Source: Agathobaculum hominis (GTDB lineage: Bacteria > Bacillota > Clostridia > Oscillospirales > Butyricicoccaceae). Taken from it: DNA of 64,000 nucleotides. Under the pieces are notes generated by a model. The model was not told the DNA's origin, searched no databases, and worked only from the letters and a program-made list of their open reading frames with translations. A program made the position numbers and the translations under genes. How positions within the stretch are numbered: position 1 is the stretch's first letter; each line of letters begins with the position of its first letter. The stretch is taken from assembly GCF_014288055.1 (NCBI RefSeq), contig NZ_JACOPK010000006.1:138419-202418 (forward strand), given 5' to 3'. Shown here in pieces: positions 23,519 to 32,567 of the stretch.

Positions 23519-24765
23519 GATCTTACCTGTCCGTTTCCGTAGATGATATACTTGGTCGTGGTCAGCGCATTCAGTCCCATCGGGCCGCGTGCGTGCAGCT
23601 TCTGAGTGGAAATACCGATCTCCGCGCCGAAGCCGAACTCGAAGCCGTCTGTAAAGCGCGTGGAGGCGTTGACATAGACCGCCGCCGCGTCCACTTCCTC
23701 CAGAAAACGCTGCGAAGCGTCGTAGTCACGGGTGACGATGCATTCGGAGTGGCCGGTGTTGAAGCGGTTGATGTGGTCGATGGCCTCGTCAAGCGAGTCG
23801 ACGACCTTGCAGGAGATCTCGTAGCCGAGGTATTCGCGGCCGTAGTCCTCGTCGGTTGCCGGAAGGATGGCGTCGCCGAGGATTTCGGTCGTGCGCGCGC
23901 AGCCGTGGATGGTGACATGGTCGCCCGCCAGACCCTCCGCCGCCATCGGCAGGAATTTCGCCGCGACATCCCGGTGCACGAGCAGGCTCTCCGCCGCGTT
24001 GCACACGCTCGGGCGCTGGCACTTGGCGTTAACAAGGATGTTCTTTGCCATTTCGAGGTCTGCGGAAGCGTCGACGTAGATATGGCAGTTGCCGGTTCCG
24101 GTCTCGATGACGGGCACGGTCGCGTTCATAACGACCGAGCGGATGAGACCTGCGCCGCCGCGCGGAATGAGAACGTCGAGATAGCCGTTGAGCTTCATCA
24201 TCTGGGTCGCGGTCTCGCGTGAGGTATCCTCGACGAGATTGATGGCGTTTTCGGGCAGACCGCAGGAGGCGAGCGCCTCGCGCATGATCTTCGTCAGGCA
24301 CATCGAGGAGCGGAAGGCCTCCTTTCCGCCGCGCAGGATACAGGCCGAGCCGGCCTTGAAGCACAGCGCCGCCGCGTCGACGGTGACGTTCGGGCGCGCC
24401 TCGTAAATGATGCCGATCACGCCCATCGGGACGCGCTTCTGACCGATATTGAGACCGTTCGGGCGCTTGCGCATCCAGAGCACCTCGCCGACCGGGTCGG
24501 GCAGGGCGGCTACCTGACGGCAGCCCTCCGCGATGCCCGCAATGCGCTTTTTATCGAGCATCAGGCGGTCGATCAGACCGTCGTTCAGTCCGGCGGCTCT
24601 GCCGTTTTCGATGTCGGCGGCGTTTGCCGCGATGATTTCGTCTGCACGCGCCTCGAGCGCGTCCGCGATGGCGAGGAGCGCACGGTTTTTATCGTTCGTG
24701 CCGAGCTTTGCGACCGTGTATTTCGCACGTCGCGCGTCCTCGGCGATTTCAAGAAGCTGTCGCAT
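23515..24765 (-). CDS. proA: Glutamate-5-semialdehyde dehydrogenase (gamma-glutamyl phosphate reductase)
   Basis: This 416-residue NADPH enzyme performs the second step of proline synthesis. It has the aldehyde-dehydrogenase fold: a GVIGIIYEARPNVTVDAAALC cofactor region, LRGGKEAF, RGGAGLI, the catalytic Cys in RPSVCNAAESLL, and a conserved C-terminal RGPMGLNALTT. Length is normal. It follows proB with 17 bases between and is followed by the CYTH gene with a four-base overlap. Confidence 0.97.
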   Translation of the reverse strand: MRQLLEIAEDARRAKYTVAKLGTNDKNRALLAIADALEARADEIIAANAADIENGRAAGLNDGLIDRLMLDKKRIAGIAEGCRQVAALPDPVGEVLWMRKRPNGLNIGQKRVPMGVIGIIYEARPNVTVDAAALCFKAGSACILRGGKEAFRSSMCLTKIMREALASCGLPENAINLVEDTSRETATQMMKLNGYLDVLIPRGGAGLIRSVVMNATVPVIETGTGNCHIYVDASADLEMAKNILVNAKCQRPSVCNAAESLLVHRDVAAKFLPMAAEGLAGDHVTIHGCARTTEILGDAILPATDEDYGREYLGYEISCKVVDSLDEAIDHINRFNTGHSECIVTRDYDASQRFLEEVDAAAVYVNASTRFTDGFEFGFGAEIGISTQKLHARGPMGLNALTTTKYIIYGNGQVRS

Positions 24766-24782
24766 TGATTTTCACCTCTGAG

Positions 24783-25586
24783 TTATTCGTTGTTTCGGGA
24801 GAAGAGCGTTCCGACCTGCTTGCCGTCCACGATGTCGTACAGCAGGCCCTGCTTGTCGCCATTGGCTACGAGCATGGGGATGTTCGCGTCCATGCACAGC
24901 TCGGCCGCGCCGATCTTGGTCGCCATGCCGCCCGTGCCGAGCGAGGAGCCGGCGCCGCCGGCCATTTTGCGCACCTTGGAGGTGATGACCGGGACATGGG
25001 AGATCAGCTTGGCCTGCGGATTCTTGCGCGGGTCGGAGTCGTACAGGCCGTCGATGTCGGAGAAGATGACGAGCAGGTCGGCCTCGCACATGCGCGCCAC
25101 GACGGCGGACAGCGTATCATTATCACCGAAGTTTTCGATGTGCTTGAGCTCGGCGGTCGCGACCGAGTCATTCTCGTTGATGATGGGCACGACGCCGATC
25201 TTGGTCAGCTCGGTAAACGTGTTGTGGATGTTCTGGCGCTGCTCGGTGTCGACGATATTCTCGCGCGTCAGCAGGATCTGCGCGACATTGATGCCGTATT
25301 CAAGGAACATTTTATCGTAAATGTGCATCAGCTCGCACTGGCCGACGGCGGCGGCCGCCTGCTTTACGGCGAGCTCGCGCGGTCGCTCCTTCAGACCCAG
25401 CTTGGCCGTGCCGACCGCCACTGCGCCGGACGAGACGAGTACCATCTCGAACCCGCGGTTCTGCAGGTCGCTGATGGTGCGCACGAGCTGCTCGATGCGG
25501 CGGATATTCGGCTTGCCGTTGTCGTAGGTCAGCGTTGAGGAGCCGACCTTGACGACGATGCGCCGCACCTCTTTCATGTTCAGCAT
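24783..25586 (-). CDS. proB: Glutamate 5-kinase lacking the PUA domain
   Basis: This 267-residue kinase carries out the first step of proline synthesis. It has the amino-acid-kinase fold with VVKVGSSTLT, LVSSGAVAVG, a conserved INENDSVA metal/substrate loop, DIDGLYDSDPR, and GTGGMATKI. The C-terminal PUA domain of the long E. coli-type enzyme (about 367 residues) is absent; the short form is common in Firmicutes and may be less sensitive to proline feedback. The ATG at 25586 has GGAGG about ten bases upstream; the TTG at 25592 is disfavoured. Confidence 0.96.
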   Translation of the reverse strand: MLNMKEVRRIVVKVGSSTLTYDNGKPNIRRIEQLVRTISDLQNRGFEMVLVSSGAVAVGTAKLGLKERPRELAVKQAAAAVGQCELMHIYDKMFLEYGINVAQILLTRENIVDTEQRQNIHNTFTELTKIGVVPIINENDSVATAELKHIENFGDNDTLSAVVARMCEADLLVIFSDIDGLYDSDPRKNPQAKLISHVPVITSKVRKMAGGAGSSLGTGGMATKIGAAELCMDANIPMLVANGDKQGLLYDIVDGKQVGTLFSRNNE

Positions 25587-25643
25587 AATCAATAAACCTC
25601 CGGAAAATACGGCGGAAGACAGTTCCGTCCGATAGATACTTCT

Positions 25644-25672
25644 ATTTTAGCACAGCAAAGCGAAACTCACAA
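25644..25672 (-). promoter_or_regulatory. Promoter of proB-proA-CYTH
   Basis: TTGTGA, a 17-base spacer and TAAAAT on the minus strand, about 58 bases before the proB start. Confidence 0.6.
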
Positions 25673-25751
25673 GAGCGCCGCCCGGCTTTTCCGTTCAGGG
25701 GGCGTACAAAATCCACCTGACGCCCAAACGCCATTTTGCGCATATTTTCCG

Positions 25752-25780
25752 TTCCACAAACACGAAATATGTGGTATACT
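25752..25780 (+). promoter_or_regulatory. Promoter of the zapA-mre-pbp2 block
   Basis: TTCCAC, a 17-base spacer and TATACT, 53 bases before zapA. Confidence 0.5.
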
Positions 25781-25833
25781 GTAATTTATGATAATATGCC
25801 CTCTTGCACGTTTTCGAAAGGACGGGAGAAAAT

Positions 25834-26136
25834 ATGAAAAACAGAATTTTACTCCGCATCGCCGGTCAGAAGTACACGCTGATGGCGGATGAGTCGGTGG
25901 AATACATGAACGAGGTCGCCTCCTTCGCCCAGCAGGTCATCGTGTCCTGCGGCGGCAGCGCCTCCTTTGCCTCGACGCGCGCGATCGCGCTGGCGTCGGT
26001 CAATCTGGCCGACCAGTGCATCAAGGCCAAGCGCGAGGCGCTCGCAGCGGAGGAAAAATGCCGCAAGCTCGAGGCAGAGCTCGAGGCGCTCCGCAGCGGC
26101 AAAAAGACTGAAAAGAACGGAAAAGACAGCAAATGA
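25834..26136 (+). CDS. zapA: Cell division protein ZapA
   Basis: This 100-residue protein bundles FtsZ filaments at mid-cell. The N-terminal ZapA domain reads NRILLRIAGQKYTL, followed by DESVEYMNEVA and an Ala-rich helix (RAIALASVNLADQ), ending in a charged coiled coil (residues 66-95). The start at 25834 has ACGGGAG in front; an earlier in-frame start at 25804 is disfavoured. It overlaps the U32 gene by four bases (ATGA) and opens a division/elongation block. Confidence 0.9.
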   Translation: MKNRILLRIAGQKYTLMADESVEYMNEVASFAQQVIVSCGGSASFASTRAIALASVNLADQCIKAKREALAAEEKCRKLEAELEALRSGKKTEKNGKDSK

Positions 26137-28169
26137 ACGTAAAAATTCCTGAACTTCTTGCGCCGGCAGGGTCGCCCGAGGGCGTGCGCGCCGCCGTGCA
26201 GTCGGGTGCGGGCGCGGTGTACATGGGCTTCGGCACCTTTAATGCGCGCCGCAACGCGCAGGGCTTTTCGCACGAGGAAATGGCGGACGCCATCGCCTAC
26301 TGCCGCGCACGAAACGTAAAGAGCAACATCACGCTGAACATCCTCGTGGGAGACCGCGAGCTGGACGACGCGCTCGAGGACGCGAAGTTCCTGTATGAGG
26401 CGGGCGCGGACGCGCTCATCGTGCAGGATCTGGGTCTCGCGCGGCTCATCCATGCGCACGCGCCGGATTTCGCCCTGCACGCCTCCACGCAGATGACCAT
26501 CCACACGCTCGACGGGGCAAGACAGGCGCGCGACATCGGCTTTTCCCGCGTCGTGCTCAGCCGCGAATGCACGCGCGAGCAGATCGAGCAGATCACGCGC
26601 GAGGCAGGCGTCGAAACCGAGGTGTTCGTCCACGGCGCACTGTGCATGTGCTATTCGGGTCAGTGCTACCTGTCCGCCGTCATCGGACAGCGCTCGGGCA
26701 ACCGCGGCCTATGCGCGCAGCCGTGCCGCCTGCCGTACAACGGCGGCTACCCGCTCTCGCTCAAGGATCTGATGCTCGCCGGTCACGTTGCGGAGCTGGC
26801 GGACTGGGGCGTATCCTCGCTCAAGATCGAGGGGCGCATGAAGCGCCCGGAGTACGCCGCGATCGTTACGAAGGTCTATGCCGACCTGCTGCGCGAGCAC
26901 AGAAAGCCGACCGCCGGGGAGCGCGACATCCTGCGCCGCGTGTTTTCGCGCGACGGCTTCACCGACGGCTACTACACCGGGAAAAAGGGCGACAGCATGT
27001 TCGGCACCAAGACCGACGTGCCGATGAACGAGGTCAAGGCGCTCTATGACGAGGCTGCGCGCCGCTTTGCCGAGGGCAAGGAAGCGCCGCTCGTGCCGGT
27101 GAATCTGTTCTTCAGCGCGCGCCGAGACACGGGCGCTGTGCTGAGCGCCGGAGAAGTGACCGTGACGGGCGGGACGGAGCAGGCGAAAAACCGCCCGACG
27201 ACCCCGGAAATGGTGGAAAAATCGCTCTCCAAGACCGGCGGCACGCCGTTTTATGTGAAGAACATGCATATCGAGGTCGAGGATGGTCTGGTCGTCCCGG
27301 CATCCGTCATGAACGGCATGCGCCGCGATGCGCTCGCGCTTCTGCTCTCCAAGCGCTCGGTCGCGCCCTCGCGCGACTGGATGGACGGCAATGTGCTGCC
27401 GCGCGACGAGGAGGCGGCGTCCCGTGAGGGCTTCCGCGGCTATACGGCCGCCGTCCGCACCGAGGCGCAGGCGAAAGCGCTCGAGGGTCTCGGACTGGAG
27501 GCTGTCTATGCGCCGCTCGAGGTTGCCGCGCGCACCGGTCTTCCGGCCGTACTGCCGCGCGTCTTTTCCGACAGCGAGCAGGGACAGATCGAAATGCTGC
27601 TCGGCGAGGCGATGAGCCGCGGCACGAACACCGTGCTCGTCGGCAACATCGGCCACATCCCGCTCGCAAGGCGGCTCGGCTTTGCCGTGCACGGCGATTT
27701 CGGCCTGAACGCCTACAACAGCAGGACGCTGTGCGCGCTCGCGGAAATGGGTGTTTCGCGCCAGACGCTGTCGTTCGAGGCGCGTCTTGCGCAGATCCGC
27801 GACATGAGCGGACCGCTCGAGACCGACCTTATCGTCTACGGCCGTCTGCCGCTCATGATCTTCGAAAACTGCGCCATTCGCCGTCAGCACGGCGGAAAAT
27901 GCTCGTGTAAAAACGGCGTGACCGTGCTGACCGACCGCCGGCACGAGAGCTTTCCGCTGCTGCCCGAATACGGCTGCCGCAACACGCTCATCGGCAACCG
28001 TCCGCTGTGTCTGCGCGAGGATTTCGCGCGGCTCGGCGTGCAGACAGCGCGTCTGCTGTTCACAACGGAAAGTCCGGAGGAGTGCGCACACATCGCACGC
28101 GCGTTCCTCAGCGGTGCGCCGCTCGAGGGCGAGTTCACGCGCGGCTTATATAAAAGAGGAGTCGAATAA
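26133..28169 (+). CDS. Peptidase U32-family protein (RlhA-like, DUF3656-containing)
   Basis: This 678-residue protein is in the U32 family, whose well-studied members hydroxylate tRNA or 23S rRNA and are not proteases. The TIM-barrel part starts PELLAPAGSPEGVRAAV, with ALHASTQMTIH and a conserved Cys cluster MCYSGQCYLSAVIGQRSGNRG-LC-AQPC that could hold an Fe-S centre. A C-terminal DUF3656-like region covers roughly 300-680, with more Cys near NCAIRRQHGGKCSC. The length matches RlhA. It overlaps zapA and is followed by maf with no gap. Confidence 0.9.
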   Translation: MNVKIPELLAPAGSPEGVRAAVQSGAGAVYMGFGTFNARRNAQGFSHEEMADAIAYCRARNVKSNITLNILVGDRELDDALEDAKFLYEAGADALIVQDLGLARLIHAHAPDFALHASTQMTIHTLDGARQARDIGFSRVVLSRECTREQIEQITREAGVETEVFVHGALCMCYSGQCYLSAVIGQRSGNRGLCAQPCRLPYNGGYPLSLKDLMLAGHVAELADWGVSSLKIEGRMKRPEYAAIVTKVYADLLREHRKPTAGERDILRRVFSRDGFTDGYYTGKKGDSMFGTKTDVPMNEVKALYDEAARRFAEGKEAPLVPVNLFFSARRDTGAVLSAGEVTVTGGTEQAKNRPTTPEMVEKSLSKTGGTPFYVKNMHIEVEDGLVVPASVMNGMRRDALALLLSKRSVAPSRDWMDGNVLPRDEEAASREGFRGYTAAVRTEAQAKALEGLGLEAVYAPLEVAARTGLPAVLPRVFSDSEQGQIEMLLGEAMSRGTNTVLVGNIGHIPLARRLGFAVHGDFGLNAYNSRTLCALAEMGVSRQTLSFEARLAQIRDMSGPLETDLIVYGRLPLMIFENCAIRRQHGGKCSCKNGVTVLTDRRHESFPLLPEYGCRNTLIGNRPLCLREDFARLGVQTARLLFTTESPEECAHIARAFLSGAPLEGEFTRGLYKRGVE

Positions 28170-28736
28170 ATGAAAATCGTACTGGCATCCGGCTCGCCCA
28201 GAAGGCGCGAGCTGCTGAGCCTTATCACAGAGAATTTTGCCGTCTGCCCGGCGGACGCGGATGAAAGCCTGCGCGACGGCGCGCCGCTCGCGGACGAGGT
28301 CGTCCGCCTGTCGCGCCTCAAGGCCGAGGCGGCGATGCAGTCGCATCCGGACGCGGTGTGCATCGGCTCGGACACCATGGTGACCATCGACCATCTGCCG
28401 CTCGGCAAGCCGAAGGACAGAGCGGACGCGGCGGATATGCTGCGCCGCCTGCGCGGCCGCACGCACGAGGTGCTGACCGGACTTGCGGTGCTGTCGCCGG
28501 ACGGCGGCGCGCAGACGCTGTGCACCCGTACCGAGGTTACTTTCCGCGACTTTTCCGAGGAGGAGCTCGAGGAATATCTCGCGACCGGCGAGCCGCTCGA
28601 CAAGGCGGGCGCCTACGGCATCCAGGGTCACGGCGCGCTGCTCATCGAGGGCATCTGCGGCGATTATTACAGCGTTATGGGGCTTCCGGTCGCGCCGCTC
28701 GGCGTCATGCTGCGGAAGCTGAACGCTGTTCGTTGA
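28170..28736 (+). CDS. maf: Maf-family nucleoside triphosphate pyrophosphatase
   Basis: The protein has 188 residues. It starts IVLASGSPRRRELL (the Maf substrate loop), followed by a conserved Glu/Asp pair, GSDTMVTID, GKPKD, and GEPLDKAGAYGIQG. It hydrolyses non-canonical or modified nucleotides such as dTTP, UTP or m5UTP. The position just before mreC-mreD-pbp2 is the classical one in Firmicutes, where Maf was first linked to septum formation. It starts one base after the U32 stop. Confidence 0.95.
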   Translation: MKIVLASGSPRRRELLSLITENFAVCPADADESLRDGAPLADEVVRLSRLKAEAAMQSHPDAVCIGSDTMVTIDHLPLGKPKDRADAADMLRRLRGRTHEVLTGLAVLSPDGGAQTLCTRTEVTFRDFSEEELEEYLATGEPLDKAGAYGIQGHGALLIEGICGDYYSVMGLPVAPLGVMLRKLNAVR

Positions 28737-28749
28737 GAGGAGATTTGTT

Positions 28750-29595
28750 TTGCGCAGAAGAAAAAGCGTAGAGCCGCGGTTTTTCGTCGGAATCGCCGCG
28801 GTGGCCGTGCTGTGTATCCTGTCGGCCGTATACAGCGGCGTGACGGGAAATCCCTCGCCGGTGAGCCGCGCGGCAGGCGCGGTCATCCGCCCGGTGCAGC
28901 GCCTTGCGAGCGGCATCGGCGGCGTGTTCGGCAGAGGCATCGGCTATTTTACCGAGTTCGACGAGCTGAAGGCGGAAAACGAAGAGCTGAAAAAGCAGCT
29001 CCGCGAGAATGAGCAGCTGGTGCGCGACGCACAGCTCGCCATCGAGGAGAACAACCGCTTCCGCGCACAGGCAGGCCAGCCTGAGCGGCAGCGCAACCTT
29101 ACGACCGTGAACGCCGAGGTCATCAGCCGCAATCCGGGCGACACCGCAGTCACGCTGACGCTCGACAAGGGTACCGCGCACGGCGTTGCGAAGGGGGACC
29201 TCGTCACGACGATCGACGGCATGGTCGGCTACGTCAGCGAGGCCGGCTCAAATACGTGCGAGGTCACGACCGTGACCGACGTGGACATGCAGTGCGGCGC
29301 GCTCATCACGCGCACGCGCGAGACCGCCATCGCGGAGGGCAGCTATGACCTCATGAGCGAGGACCGGCTGCGCCTTTCCTACCTTACGGCAGGCAATCAG
29401 GTCGTTGTCGGCGATACGGTCGAGACCTCGGGCCGCGGCGGCGCCTTTCCCAAGGGCATCATGATCGGCACGGTCGAGAGCGTGCAGCCCGAGGAGACCG
29501 GCATTTCGTATTATGCCGTGCTGCGGCCGTTCGTCAACGTCTCGAACGTTTCGAGCGTGTCCATCATCACCGATTTCACCGATACAACGGAGTGA
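28750..29595 (+). CDS. mreC: Rod shape-determining protein MreC (TTG start)
   Basis: The protein has 281 residues: one N-terminal membrane helix (residues 11-30), a coiled coil (about 67-105, LKAENEELKKQL), and the two-barrel periplasmic-type domain from 115 (VISRNPGD, VAKGDLVTT, GRGGAFPKGI). It organises the elongasome outside the membrane. The only start consistent with GAGAGGAG is a TTG. No mreB is present in this window, so the actin gene must be elsewhere. Confidence 0.93.
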   Translation: MRRRKSVEPRFFVGIAAVAVLCILSAVYSGVTGNPSPVSRAAGAVIRPVQRLASGIGGVFGRGIGYFTEFDELKAENEELKKQLRENEQLVRDAQLAIEENNRFRAQAGQPERQRNLTTVNAEVISRNPGDTAVTLTLDKGTAHGVAKGDLVTTIDGMVGYVSEAGSNTCEVTTVTDVDMQCGALITRTRETAIAEGSYDLMSEDRLRLSYLTAGNQVVVGDTVETSGRGGAFPKGIMIGTVESVQPEETGISYYAVLRPFVNVSNVSSVSIITDFTDTTE

Positions 29596-29599
29596 TGCC

Positions 29600-30118
29600 A
29601 TGCAGAGAGAACTGATTTCTATCCCGAAAATGCTGCTGTACGCTCTTGTGACCATCCTTGTCTACGTCATCCAGACGACTGTCTTCGGCGCGCATCCGCT
29701 GTTCGGCTACCATGTCGATCTGCTGCCTGCGGCCGTGACGGCGGCGGCCCTGCTCGACGGCCCGGTCGAGGGCGCGGTCGTGGGTCTGCTCGCCGGGGTG
29801 CTGTACGACGTCGGTCTGGTCGGCATGGACGGCATTTACCCGATCTGGTTCATGCTGTACGGCCTGCTCGGCGGCCTGATCAGCCGGACGGCGCTCGCAG
29901 GCGGCTTTCTCTCCATGGTGCTGATGAACGCCTTCGAGATGCTGCTGCTCGGCATGCTGCGCTATTTTGTGCAGCTCATGCGGGAGGGCGCGTCCTTCCT
30001 GCTCGTGCTGCATCAGACGGTCGGCGGAACGCTCGTCGCGTGCATGCTGTGCTTTATCGTCTATCTGCCCATGCGGCGCATCAGCCGCGCATTTTCGAGG
30101 GACGACCGGTGGATATAA
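29600..30118 (+). CDS. mreD: Rod shape-determining membrane protein MreD
   Basis: This 172-residue protein has five to six helices and typical MreD segments (YHVDLLPAAVTAAALLDGPVE; GAVVGLLAGVLYDVG). It is a membrane component of the elongasome between MreC and PBP2. The ATG at 29600 fits the gene order; the upstream part of the longer frame overlaps mreC and is rejected. It starts four bases after mreC and is 12 bases before the pbp2 gene. Confidence 0.9.
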   Translation: MQRELISIPKMLLYALVTILVYVIQTTVFGAHPLFGYHVDLLPAAVTAAALLDGPVEGAVVGLLAGVLYDVGLVGMDGIYPIWFMLYGLLGGLISRTALAGGFLSMVLMNAFEMLLLGMLRYFVQLMREGASFLLVLHQTVGGTLVACMLCFIVYLPMRRISRAFSRDDRWI

Positions 30119-30130
30119 AGGAGCGACCCC

Positions 30131-32422
30131 ATGGAAAATAAACAACAACTGCTGCACCGGCTTGCCGCGCTGCTCGTCATGCTGCTGCTGTGCGCAGGTC
30201 TGGCAGGAAGCCGTCTGGTCGACCTCCAGCTTGTGCACGGACAGGAATATCTCGAGCGTTCCGCGCAGTTTCTGACGACGACCTCGACGGTCTCCGCCGC
30301 GCGCGGCGAGATCCTTGACCGCTACGGCCGTCCGATGGTCTCGAACAAGACCGGCTTTTCGCTCGTTCTGCTGTATTCCGACTTCTGGGAGAACAAGGAG
30401 GACAAATTTGACCGGCTGCTTGACCTTGCGCAGCGCGTGCAGGCGGATGCGGCGGGCCTGAATGTCACGGGCGACGTGAGCAAAACGCTTGCGGCGGCAA
30501 AAAAGCAGGCGCAGCCTGCGCAGGATGAATATACGGACGAAACCGAGGAGGAAGCCGGGGAGGCGCGCGCTCTCCTGAACGATATGCTGCCGATCTCGGC
30601 CTCCGCGCCCTACACCTACACCGCCGAGGCGGGGAGCAGTAGCATGTCCACGCTGTCCGCCTACATCAAGGACAGCTGCGAGACGCTCGGCCTGACCGCC
30701 GTGCAGACCGCCGTCCGGCAGGCGAGGGAAGCGCCGGTCGAGTATGACGCAGACGGAAACGCCATCGACAAAACAAAGCAGATCGACGCGACAGCGCTGG
30801 TCTCTCCGACCGAATTTGTTGCGGCGATGGGAAAATATATGACCGAAAAGCTCGGCATGGCGGCAAATCTGCCGCAGGACGATGTGCGCACGCTCGTCGG
30901 CGTGTATTACAGCATGCGTCAGGTCGGCTTCAGCAAGACCATCACCTTTACGCTCGCAGACGACGTTTCGATGGACCTCATCGCCTATATCAAGGAGCAT
31001 CACGGGGAGTATCCGGGCGTCGAGGTGCAGAGTGAGGCCGTGCGTCAGTACGACACGACCGCCGCCGCGCATGTGCTCGGAACGGTGGGCGTCGTGGACG
31101 CGACCGAGTGGAAGGACACCTATAAGGACCTCGCCGGCTATCAGATGACCTCGGTCATCGGCAAGACCGGTCTGGAAAAAGCGTTCGAGAGCTATCTGCA
31201 CGGCTCGTCCGGTTCGCGCACGGTGGAGACCGACCTCGGCGGCAGCGAGGTCGCGGAGCAGTCCACCACGGCGCCCCGGCCGGGCGACAACGTCGTGACG
31301 ACCCTTGACCTCGACCTGCAGGAGGTCGCGGAGCGTTCGCTCGCGGAAAACCTTGCCGGAAACGGCAGGGGCGGCGCGGCGGTCGCGCTCGACCCGAATA
31401 CGGGCGAGGTGCTCGCGATGGCGTCCTACCCGACGTACAGCCTTGCGGACTACAATTCGACCGCCGCGGCCGAGGACCGTGCAAACGACAGCCGTCATCC
31501 CGAGGTGAACCGCGTTACGAGCGGCGTGTATCCGCCCGGCTCGACCTTCAAGGTCCTGTCCGCCATCGCAGGTCTGGAGGAGGGTGTCATCGACGCGAAC
31601 ACGCAGATCACCTGCACGGGCGTTTTCGAGTACGGCGGCCAGAAATTCACCTGTAAAAACCATGACACGCCGATGACGCTCGACGTCACAGGCGCGCTCA
31701 AGTATTCGTGCAACACGTTTTTCTATACCGTCGGTCAGAAACTGACCGGCGAGCATCTGGAAAAGTGGTCCGAGCGGTTCGGTCTCGGTGTCGTCACCGG
31801 CATCGGCATCGGCGAGCGCTCCGGCCATGCCGCAGGCCCGACCTACCGCGCGGAAATGAAAAAGGCTGACCCCTCCACGCGCGGCTGGCAGGGCGGCGAC
31901 GATGTTATCGCGGCGATCGGCCAGTCGGATAACGGCTTTACGCCGCTTCAGCTGGCAAACTATATCTCTGCCGTCGTCAACGGCGGCACGCTCTATCAGC
32001 CGACGCTCGTGCGCAACATCAAGAGCTACGACTTTTCAAGCGTGGTCAAGAACGAAACGCCGAATGTGAAGGAGAAGATCGAGATTTCGGACGAAACCCG
32101 CCGCCTTGTCATGCAGGGCATGAGCGAGGTCACCGACGAGGGCGGCACCGCCGGCAGCGTGTTCGCGGACTATCCTATCAAGGTCGGCGGCAAGACCGGC
32201 ACAGCCGAGACCTATGAGAACGGCGAGGCGTTCGACAACGGTCTGTTCATCGCGTTCGCGCCGTTCGACGACCCGCAGATCGTCATCTGCGTGGTCGGCG
32301 AGGGCGCCGGTCACGGCGCATACGTCGCGCCGGTCGTCCGCGATATGCTCGACGAGTTCTTTACGGCGGACGACGTGGAAAATGTTGACGCTGTGCCGAC
32401 GGAAAACACGCTTTTACGATAA
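30131..32422 (+). CDS. mrdA: Penicillin-binding protein 2 (elongation transpeptidase)
   Basis: This 763-residue class B PBP cross-links peptidoglycan during elongation. A signal-anchor helix lies at residues 9-30, followed by the RGEILDRYGRPM dimerisation motif near 59 and the transpeptidase domain with SxxK STFK at about 471-474, SxN SCN at about 526-528 and KTGT at about 688. It is longer than the usual 600-700 residues because of an acidic/Ala-rich insert around 120-145 in the pedestal domain. It completes the mreC-mreD-pbp2 unit. Confidence 0.95.
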   Translation: MENKQQLLHRLAALLVMLLLCAGLAGSRLVDLQLVHGQEYLERSAQFLTTTSTVSAARGEILDRYGRPMVSNKTGFSLVLLYSDFWENKEDKFDRLLDLAQRVQADAAGLNVTGDVSKTLAAAKKQAQPAQDEYTDETEEEAGEARALLNDMLPISASAPYTYTAEAGSSSMSTLSAYIKDSCETLGLTAVQTAVRQAREAPVEYDADGNAIDKTKQIDATALVSPTEFVAAMGKYMTEKLGMAANLPQDDVRTLVGVYYSMRQVGFSKTITFTLADDVSMDLIAYIKEHHGEYPGVEVQSEAVRQYDTTAAAHVLGTVGVVDATEWKDTYKDLAGYQMTSVIGKTGLEKAFESYLHGSSGSRTVETDLGGSEVAEQSTTAPRPGDNVVTTLDLDLQEVAERSLAENLAGNGRGGAAVALDPNTGEVLAMASYPTYSLADYNSTAAAEDRANDSRHPEVNRVTSGVYPPGSTFKVLSAIAGLEEGVIDANTQITCTGVFEYGGQKFTCKNHDTPMTLDVTGALKYSCNTFFYTVGQKLTGEHLEKWSERFGLGVVTGIGIGERSGHAAGPTYRAEMKKADPSTRGWQGGDDVIAAIGQSDNGFTPLQLANYISAVVNGGTLYQPTLVRNIKSYDFSSVVKNETPNVKEKIEISDETRRLVMQGMSEVTDEGGTAGSVFADYPIKVGGKTGTAETYENGEAFDNGLFIAFAPFDDPQIVICVVGEGAGHGAYVAPVVRDMLDEFFTADDVENVDAVPTENTLLR

Positions 32423-32471
32423 GTTTTTTCCGAGTGTCCGCGCACGCAGCAGAAAAAGTTTGCCTGACCGC

Positions 32472-32500
32472 TTGTCAAATTCATGGCGTTAGTTTATAAT
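32472..32500 (+). promoter_or_regulatory. Promoter of minD
   Basis: TTGTCA, a 17-base spacer and TATAAT, 67 bases upstream of the start. It separates minD from the pbp2 operon. Confidence 0.7.
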
Positions 32501-32567
32501 GTAACCAAATAGAACTTACACGGCCTGCGCGGAAAAACATTCGGGCAGGCTCACTTTCGGAGGCTGT

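Noticed and set aside
29576..31828. 750-codon minus-strand frame opposite mreD/pbp2
   Set aside because: The plus strand has three unmistakable genes; the frame is an artefact of third-position GC.
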